Assembly: GCF_937889215.1 (NCBI RefSeq)
Contig: NZ_CALBEX010000277.1
Span: forward strand, 1 to 6,495
Source: an uncultured Limnohabitans sp.
GTDB lineage: Bacteria > Pseudomonadota > Gammaproteobacteria > Burkholderiales > Burkholderiaceae_C
Length of the DNA stretch: 6,495 bases
Reading direction: 5' to 3'
This document shows, piece by piece, positions 1 to 6,495 of this stretch. Positions within the stretch are counted from its first letter, which is position 1. Every line of letters starts with the position of its first letter. Below the pieces are notes generated by a model, which worked only from the letters and a program-made list of their open reading frames with translations, ran no database searches and was not told the origin of the DNA. Position numbers and translations under genes: made by a program.

Positions 1-2765
<2,765 letters not shown>

Positions 2766-2773
2766 GCGATGAA

Positions 2774-2793
2774 CTCACCGCCTGTGCGGTGAG
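2774..2793 (+). other. Perfect stem-loop just after rpoC stop
   Basis: CTCACCGC (2774-2781) and GCGGTGAG (2786-2793) form a perfect 8-bp stem closed by a CTGT loop, starting 8 bases after the rpoC stop codon. No T tract follows (CCCATTC), so on its own it does not look like an intrinsic terminator. It may shield the rpoC mRNA 3' end from exonucleases or act in tandem with the terminator hairpin that starts 6 bases later. The structure is seen directly; the role is inferred. Confidence 0.6.
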
Positions 2794-2799
2794 CCCATT

Positions 2800-2838
2800 C
2801 AGCCCCTGTACCGCCATGTGGTCAGGGGCTGTTTTATT
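2800..2838 (+). terminator. Rho-independent terminator of rpoBC operon
   Basis: CAGCCCCTG (2800-2808) pairs perfectly with CAGGGGCTG (2823-2831), giving a 9-bp GC-rich stem followed at once by TTTTATT (2832-2838). The loop can fold further: ACCGC (2810-2814) can pair with GTGGT (2818-2822) through one G-U wobble, leaving a 3-base tip and a one-base bulge at 2809. Position right after rpoC and orientation fit termination of the rpoBC transcript. There is no A-rich stretch before the left arm, so it should work only on + strand transcripts. Confidence 0.87.
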
Positions 2839-2855
2839 CTGGAAATGGCCAAAAA

Positions 2856-2863
2856 GGGTGGAG
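2856..2863 (+). promoter_or_regulatory. Ribosome binding site of LemA-like gene
   Basis: GGGTGGAG precedes the ATG at 2868, with GGAG ending 4 bases before the start codon. The spacing is slightly short but this is the best purine-rich match in the region, and it supports 2868 as the start. Confidence 0.6.
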
Positions 2864-2867
2864 CAAC

Positions 2868-3410
2868 ATGGGTGCACTGATTTTTTGTGGCGTGCTGACC
2901 TTGGTGTTGTTTTGGTCGGTGGGGGCACACAACCGTTTGGTGCGATTGCGCGCAGAAGTGATTCGCCAGTGGGGCAGTGTGGACGCCGTGTGGTTGAGGT
3001 TGCTGGTGCGCCTGCAAGGCGGTTTGGCGGCCCGTCAAACGCTGCTCGGCGAGGCCGGTGCCCCAGAATTGCAAGTTGTGCAAATGGCCAGCGACCAGAT
3101 GCTGGAAGCGCTGTTGCAAGCCAGAATGCAGCCCTTGGACGAAGCCGTTCAAAAACAGGTGATCAGCCAGCACCTTCAGTTGGTCAGTGAAATCAGACTG
3201 TTGCAACAAGAAGTGCATGACGCTTTGCGCCCGGATCTGGAAATCGCCCTCAACAGGATGCGTCAAACCCTGCCCGCGGCGATGATTCCCTACCATGTCG
3301 CTGTCAGTGCCTACAACGATGCGCTGAACATGCGGCCAGCATCGTGGTTGGCCAAGCGGCTCAACTTCAAGCCTGCGATGCGCATGGACTTGACCGCCGC
3401 GGCGAACTGA
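2868..3410 (+). CDS. LemA-family membrane protein (divergent)
   Basis: This 180-residue protein resembles the LemA family, small bacterial proteins with an N-terminal membrane anchor and a long helical-bundle domain; their biochemical role is not firmly established. Residues 2-20 form one hydrophobic segment (GALIFCGVLTLVLFW...). It is followed directly by the family-typical helix start HNRLVRLRAEVIRQW (21-35), where LemA proteins usually have YN-LV-LR---(E/D)-AW. The C-terminal family signature is clear: YHVAVSAYNDALN (142-154), then a segment ending in LAKRLNFKP (161-169), equivalent to the usual YN-AV---P---LA---GFKP. The middle is helix-prone and rich in Leu, Gln and Ala, with few breaks, so a coiled bundle is likely. 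The family's usual KRR-DLIPNLV stretch after the first helix is not conserved; the equivalent here reads roughly LRLLVRLQGGLAAR, so this is a divergent member. The start is ATG 2868, with GGAG upstream. The gene begins 29 bases after the rpoC terminator T tract and ends 21 bases before rsmB, which suggests cotranscription. The family call is made by eye. Confidence 0.82.
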   Translation: MGALIFCGVLTLVLFWSVGAHNRLVRLRAEVIRQWGSVDAVWLRLLVRLQGGLAARQTLLGEAGAPELQVVQMASDQMLEALLQARMQPLDEAVQKQVISQHLQLVSEIRLLQQEVHDALRPDLEIALNRMRQTLPAAMIPYHVAVSAYNDALNMRPASWLAKRLNFKPAMRMDLTAAAN

Positions 3411-3431
3411 TCCCAACCAATCCAAGCCCCC

Positions 3432-4787
3432 ATGATGAACCCGTCTGCACAATCCATCGCGCCCATTGCTGCCTCGTCAGCCCCGTTGTGGCAACTGCTG
3501 CAAGTCACGGCCACGGTGGTTCAGGCGGTGCGAGCAGGGCGATCGTTGACCAGTGAGCTGGAGGGCATTCCAGCCGCGTTGCGTCCGGGTGTGCAGTCGC
3601 TGAGTTTCCAGGTCATGCGGCAGTTGGGACGCGCCATGGCTTTGCGTGCGTTGTTGGCCAAGAAGGCCCCGCCCCCTGCAGCTGACGCCTTGCTGTGCAC
3701 CGCCTTGGCCTTGGGCTGGCAAGATGAAGCGGCGCCCTATCCGGTGCACACCTTGGTCAACCAAGCGGTTGAGGCGGCGCGCCAACACCGACAAACGCAA
3801 GCACAAAGCGGCTTCATCAACGCCTGCTTGCGGCGCTTCATGCGCGAGCGCGGGAATTTGGTGGCCCTCACTGACCGTGACTTGCAAGCGCAATGGAACC
3901 ACCCCCTGTGGTGGATAGAACGCTTGCAAGACGAGTACCCACAAGCATGGCCAGATTTGTTGGCCATGGCCCAAAAGCCCGCCCCCATGACGTTGCGGGT
4001 GGACCGACAACACCAGACGGTTGCCGACTACCAAGCCCGACTGCAGGCCATGGGCTTGGCGGGGACGGCTGTAGGAGCCTCTGGGCTGCAACTCGACAAA
4101 GCCGTGCCTGTGCACCAATTGCCCGGGTTTGCGCAGGGCCAGGTGTCGGTGCAAGATGCTGCTGCGCAATTGGCCGCCCCGCTCTTGTTACATGGGCGCC
4201 CAGCCGATCAGCCTTGGCGCATCTTGGACGCCTGCGCGGCCCCGGGTGGCAAAACCGGACATCTTCTCGCGTGTTATCCGCAAGCCAAAGTGCTGGCGCT
4301 GGATGTGGACGCCACACGCTGCCAGCGCATTGATCAAAATTTGCAACGTTTGGGCGTTCAGGCCGAAGTCCGGGCCGCTGATGCCGGGCAGCCTCAGACC
4401 TGGTGGGACGGACAGTTGTTCGATGCCATCTTGCTCGATGCCCCGTGCACCGCTTCGGGCATTGTGCGCAGACACCCAGACGTGCGTTGGTTACGCAGAC
4501 CTACCGACAGCGAGCAATTGGGCCGCATTCAGGCGCAACTGCTCAAAGCCCTTTGGCCCTTGTTGGCGCCAGGCGGTCGGTTGCTGTATTGCACATGCTC
4601 GGTCTTCAAGTCGGAAGGGGACAGAACGGTTCAAGCGTTCCTTCAGCGCAACATCGATGCGCAATTGCTGTCCTCCCCGGGGCATTTGATACCCGGACAG
4701 ATACCCAAGGGCCTGCCAGTCGAGGACAATGCATTGGGTGAACATGACGGCTTTTATTACGCACTGCTGGAAAAAAATCGGGCTTGA
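3432..4787 (+). CDS. rsmB: 16S rRNA (cytosine(967)-C(5))-methyltransferase RsmB
   Basis: RsmB (Fmu/Sun) transfers a methyl group from S-adenosylmethionine to C5 of cytosine 967 in 16S rRNA, in the cytoplasm during small-subunit maturation. The 451-residue length is usual for the betaproteobacterial protein. Residues about 20-150 are the NusB-like RNA-binding domain (LCTALALGW 88-96, HTLVNQAVEAA 106-116, FINACLRRFMRER 128-140). A linker domain follows (NHPLWWIERL 156-165, PMTLRVDR 185-192, QDAAAQLAAP 241-250). The Rossmann methyltransferase domain has the SAM-binding loop DACAAPGGKTGHLL (266-279), acidic LDVD (290-293), motif IV DAPCTASGIVRRHPDVRW (336-353) with Cys339, and motif VI LLYCTCSVFKSEGD (384-397) with the nucleophile Cys389. 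The 50-residue spacing between the two cysteines equals that of E. coli Cys325/Cys375. The C terminus has the usual HDGFYYALLEK. The start is one of two consecutive ATGs (3432 or 3435). No good Shine-Dalgarno precedes them (CCAAGCCCCC), so translation may depend on coupling to the LemA-like gene 21 bases upstream. Its 3' end overlaps the DUF4390 gene. Confidence 0.97.
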   Translation: MMNPSAQSIAPIAASSAPLWQLLQVTATVVQAVRAGRSLTSELEGIPAALRPGVQSLSFQVMRQLGRAMALRALLAKKAPPPAADALLCTALALGWQDEAAPYPVHTLVNQAVEAARQHRQTQAQSGFINACLRRFMRERGNLVALTDRDLQAQWNHPLWWIERLQDEYPQAWPDLLAMAQKPAPMTLRVDRQHQTVADYQARLQAMGLAGTAVGASGLQLDKAVPVHQLPGFAQGQVSVQDAAAQLAAPLLLHGRPADQPWRILDACAAPGGKTGHLLACYPQAKVLALDVDATRCQRIDQNLQRLGVQAEVRAADAGQPQTWWDGQLFDAILLDAPCTASGIVRRHPDVRWLRRPTDSEQLGRIQAQLLKALWPLLAPGGRLLYCTCSVFKSEGDRTVQAFLQRNIDAQLLSSPGHLIPGQIPKGLPVEDNALGEHDGFYYALLEKNRA

Positions 4788-5382
4788 GCTTGGACGACCG
4801 CTCGTCCGGCTCTTGAGCATTGGTTTGCTGGGCTTGAGCTGTGCGTGGGCCCAGACGTCGTCGGTCGAGTTGATCGAGCTGAACCCAGCGTACCAAGAAA
4901 AGGCCTTGGTGCTGACGGCACAGCTGTCGCTGGCGTTGGGTCCGGCGGTCGAGGACGCACTCATCAAGGGCCTGGCGGTGCATTTTGTGGCCGATGTTGA
5001 GGTGTTTCAGGACCGGTGGTACTGGACCGATAAAAAAGTAGGCTCCGCCAGTCGCTATTACCGATTGGCCTTCCAACCACTGACGCGGCGTTGGCGATTG
5101 AATGTGTCGAGTGAGCCGATTTCCCTCACAGGCTTGGCGGGCAGCATTTCACAAAATTTTGAAACTTTGGGCGAAGCCCTTAACGTGATCCGCCGCCAGT
5201 CGGCATGGAAAATTGCCGACCTGCAAAACCTGGACGCCGAAGCACGTCAACACATTCGGTACGCCTTCAAGCTCGACGTGTCGCAGCTGCCGCGTCCATT
5301 TCAAATCGCTGCGGGCAATCAGGTCGATTGGAACTTGCAGGTGAACCAATCATTGCGACTCAACACGGTCCAGGTGCGCTGA
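4744..5382 (+). CDS. Exported DUF4390 protein
   Basis: This protein matches the DUF4390 family, of unknown function, found mainly in betaproteobacteria beside rsmB and ntrY-type genes. From the upstream ATG at 4729 it would have 217 residues and from ATG 4744, 212; the numbers here count from 4729. A signal peptide is clear: basic KK and R residues, the hydrophobic core LLSIGLLGLSCAW (28-40), and an AWA/Q cleavage site after Ala41. The product should therefore be periplasmic or exported. Family-like motifs in the mature part are ALIKGLAVHF (77-86), EVFQDRWYW (91-99), YYRLAFQPLTRRWRL (110-124), NFETLGEALNVI (143-154), AW (159-160), and LPRPFQIAAG (187-196) near the C terminus. The start is uncertain. 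ATG 4744 has GGTGA just upstream (2-base spacing), and ATG 4729 has GAGGA just upstream (also 2 bases); both are close. Either start overlaps rsmB, by 44 or 59 bases in the +1 frame, so translational coupling is likely. The stop lies 1 base before the kinase start. A partner or ligand-handling role for the kinase is inference only. Confidence 0.9.
   Translation: MTAFITHCWKKIGLELGRPLVRLLSIGLLGLSCAWAQTSSVELIELNPAYQEKALVLTAQLSLALGPAVEDALIKGLAVHFVADVEVFQDRWYWTDKKVGSASRYYRLAFQPLTRRWRLNVSSEPISLTGLAGSISQNFETLGEALNVIRRQSAWKIADLQNLDAEARQHIRYAFKLDVSQLPRPFQIAAGNQVDWNLQVNQSLRLNTVQVR
5372..5376 (+). promoter_or_regulatory. Ribosome binding site of NtrY-family kinase, inside DUF4390 end
   Basis: AGGTG lies 7 bases before ATG 5384 and overlaps the last codons of the DUF4390 gene. 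It fits the anti-Shine-Dalgarno sequence, and with TGA-C-ATG spacing it supports both the 5384 start and coupling of translation with the gene before it. Confidence 0.65.
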
Positions 5383-5383
5383 C

Positions 5384-6495
5384 ATGCAATGGCGCAAGCT
5401 CAGTCGCGACAACTACACCGAGTTGCCCTCGCGTGCCAGCCGATGGCTGATGTTGGTTGGGGTGCTGAGCGTGGCGGTGATCGGCATCGGTTTGCTGGTG
5501 CTGATGACCCAAGCCACAGGCAACCGGGAGCGCTACAACGAAAACTATGAATGGCTGGTGCTGACCAACGCAGTGGTAGCCAGTGGCTTGTTGATCACCA
5601 TTTTGTGGGGCATGGTGCGCTTGCTGCTGAGTCTGCGCAGGGGGCAGTTTGGCTCCCGCCTGCTGGTCAAGCTGGCAGGTATTTTTGCCTTGGTCGGCGT
5701 GGTGCCCGGCTTGATGATTTACGTGGTGTCTTACCAATTCGTCTCCCGCTCTATTGAAAGCTGGTTTGATGTGAAGGTCGAGGCAGCGTTGGTGGCGGGC
5801 TTGAACCTGGGCCGTGCCACTTTGGACACATTGAGTGAAGACCTGAACAAGCAAGCCAAAGCAGCGGCGGCCAATTTCGCAGAAAGCAGCGAAATCAACC
5901 CGGGCTTGGCGGCTGAAAAAATCAGGACCCAACTGGGTGCCAGTGATGTGGCCATCTGGACGCACAACGGCCAAATGGTGGCCAGCGCAGGGCCTTCGCG
6001 CTTTCAGATCCGTTCTGATCGTCCCAGCGTGCAGCAATTGCGCCAAGCGCGTCAAAGCGGCCAACTGGCCTGGATCGAGGGGCTCGACGAAGCCGCGACC
6101 GATGGGGGCACAGGCCGCATCAAGGTCTTGGTGCCGATACCGCAGTGGAGCTTGGCATTCAACGAAGAACGGCGTCTGTTGCAAGTGATCCAAGAACTGT
6201 CGCCCGCCTTGGTCAACAACGCGCTGGAGGTGCAAGCGGCCTACCGTGAATACCAAGAGCGAGCCTTGGCGCGAGAAGGTTTGCGGCGCATGTACATCGG
6301 CACACTCACACTCAGCTTGTTCCTGGCCGTATTGGGTGCCATTTTGTTGGCGGTGTTGTTGGGCAAGCAACTGGCCCGGCCTTTGTTGCTGCTAGCACAC
6401 GGCATGCGCCAAGTGGCTGCAGGCGATCTGCGGCCCAAGTTGGCCCTGCAAGGCAAAGACGAGCTGGGCGGATTGACCCGGTCGTTTGCCGACAT
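5384..6495 (+). CDS. ntrY: Sensor histidine kinase, NtrY family (N-terminal part, 3' end outside window)
   Basis: The frame is open from ATG 5384 to the right edge: 370 full codons plus two bases (AT, probably another ATG). NtrY-type kinases are inner-membrane sensors that phosphorylate an NtrX-type response regulator and are tied to nitrogen or redox-related control. Three membrane segments come first: about 21-41 (WLMLVGVLSVAVIGIGLLVL), 58-82 and 93-115 (ending GVVPGLMIYVVS). Next is the stretch SIESWFDVKVEAAL...LNLGR (123-144), very typical of NtrY proteins. An extracytoplasmic sensory region follows to about 300, containing ASDVAIWTHNGQMVASAG and IKVLVPIPQW. Segment four is 303-326 (MYIGTLTLSLFLAVLGAILL), leading into a HAMP domain (from GKQLARPL, with VAAGDL and DELGGLTRSFAD) where the window ends. 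The PAS, His-phosphoacceptor and ATPase domains lie outside, so kinase activity is inferred from the family. A good ribosome binding site (AGGTG, 7 bases upstream) and a 1-base gap to the DUF4390 stop fix the start. No frameshift is seen. Confidence 0.92.
   Translation, partial: MQWRKLSRDNYTELPSRASRWLMLVGVLSVAVIGIGLLVLMTQATGNRERYNENYEWLVLTNAVVASGLLITILWGMVRLLLSLRRGQFGSRLLVKLAGIFALVGVVPGLMIYVVSYQFVSRSIESWFDVKVEAALVAGLNLGRATLDTLSEDLNKQAKAAAANFAESSEINPGLAAEKIRTQLGASDVAIWTHNGQMVASAGPSRFQIRSDRPSVQQLRQARQSGQLAWIEGLDEAATDGGTGRIKVLVPIPQWSLAFNEERRLLQVIQELSPALVNNALEVQAAYREYQERALAREGLRRMYIGTLTLSLFLAVLGAILLAVLLGKQLARPLLLLAHGMRQVAAGDLRPKLALQGKDELGGLTRSFAD

Noticed and set aside
2835..2840. TATTCT as a possible -10 promoter box
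   Set aside because: Only 4 of 6 positions match, and no -35-like hexamer lies 16-18 bases upstream; it is part of the terminator T tract. Not strong enough to list as a promoter.
2799..3452. 217-codon open frame on the minus strand opposite the LemA-like gene
   Set aside because: It runs across the rpoC terminator and is rich in His and Gln from reversed Leu/Val codons. The + strand frame has family signatures and a ribosome binding site.
3477..4169. 230-codon open frame on the minus strand opposite rsmB
   Set aside because: It is a shadow of rsmB, whose + strand frame is fully conserved with its catalytic motifs.
3868..4333. Open frames on both strands inside rsmB (about 146-149 codons)
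   Set aside because: They are composition-driven frames in GC-rich coding DNA with no recognisable domain and lie wholly inside a well-supported gene.
4828..4842. Possible lipoprotein cysteine in the DUF4390 signal peptide (LGLSC)
   Set aside because: The residue three before the cysteine is Gly and the one two before is Leu, which does not fit the usual lipobox, while AWA/Q three residues later fits an ordinary signal peptidase I site.
5360..6370. 336-codon open frame on the minus strand
   Set aside because: It lies opposite the NtrY-family gene. Its product is rich in Gln and His, as expected when Leu and Val codons (TTG, CTG, GTG) are read in reverse (CAA, CAG, CAC), with no domain I recognise. 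The + strand frame has clear membrane segments, an NtrY signature and HAMP.

Overview
The window looks like ordinary chromosomal core sequence from a GC-rich betaproteobacterium, most likely order Burkholderiales and possibly Comamonadaceae. The reasons are the RpoC sequence with its proteobacterial insertion, the gene order rsmB - DUF4390 - NtrY-type kinase, and the style of the RsmB and DUF4390 proteins. This placement rests on recognising families by eye; no database search was run. All five genes lie on the + strand. I see no RNA gene, insertion sequence, CRISPR array, prophage or other clear sign of horizontal transfer.

Layout. Bases 1-2765 are the 3' two thirds of rpoC, the RNA polymerase beta' subunit, entering from the left edge. 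A short non-coding stretch (2766-2867) holds two stem-loops; the second has a T tract and is a convincing intrinsic terminator for the rpoBC transcription unit. After it comes a tightly packed set: a divergent LemA-family membrane protein (2868-3410), rsmB for the 16S rRNA m5C967 methyltransferase (3432-4787), a secreted DUF4390 protein (4744-5382, or from 4729) whose start lies inside the end of rsmB, and a sensor histidine kinase of the NtrY family (5384 to the right edge). The kinase is cut off in its HAMP domain, before the phosphorylation and ATPase domains.

How they fit together. The four genes after rpoC are separated by 21 bases, an overlap of 44-59 bases and 1 base, so they probably share a transcript with translational coupling. 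rpoC and rsmB serve transcription and ribosome maturation. DUF4390 and the kinase look like an envelope-sensing pair: an exported protein encoded directly upstream of a multi-pass kinase with a large extracytoplasmic part. A response regulator of the NtrX type would be expected just beyond the right edge.

I found no clearly new system. The points most worth a second look are the DUF4390-kinase pairing, the divergent LemA-like protein, and the very short distance between the rpoC terminator and the next gene, which leaves little room for a promoter.
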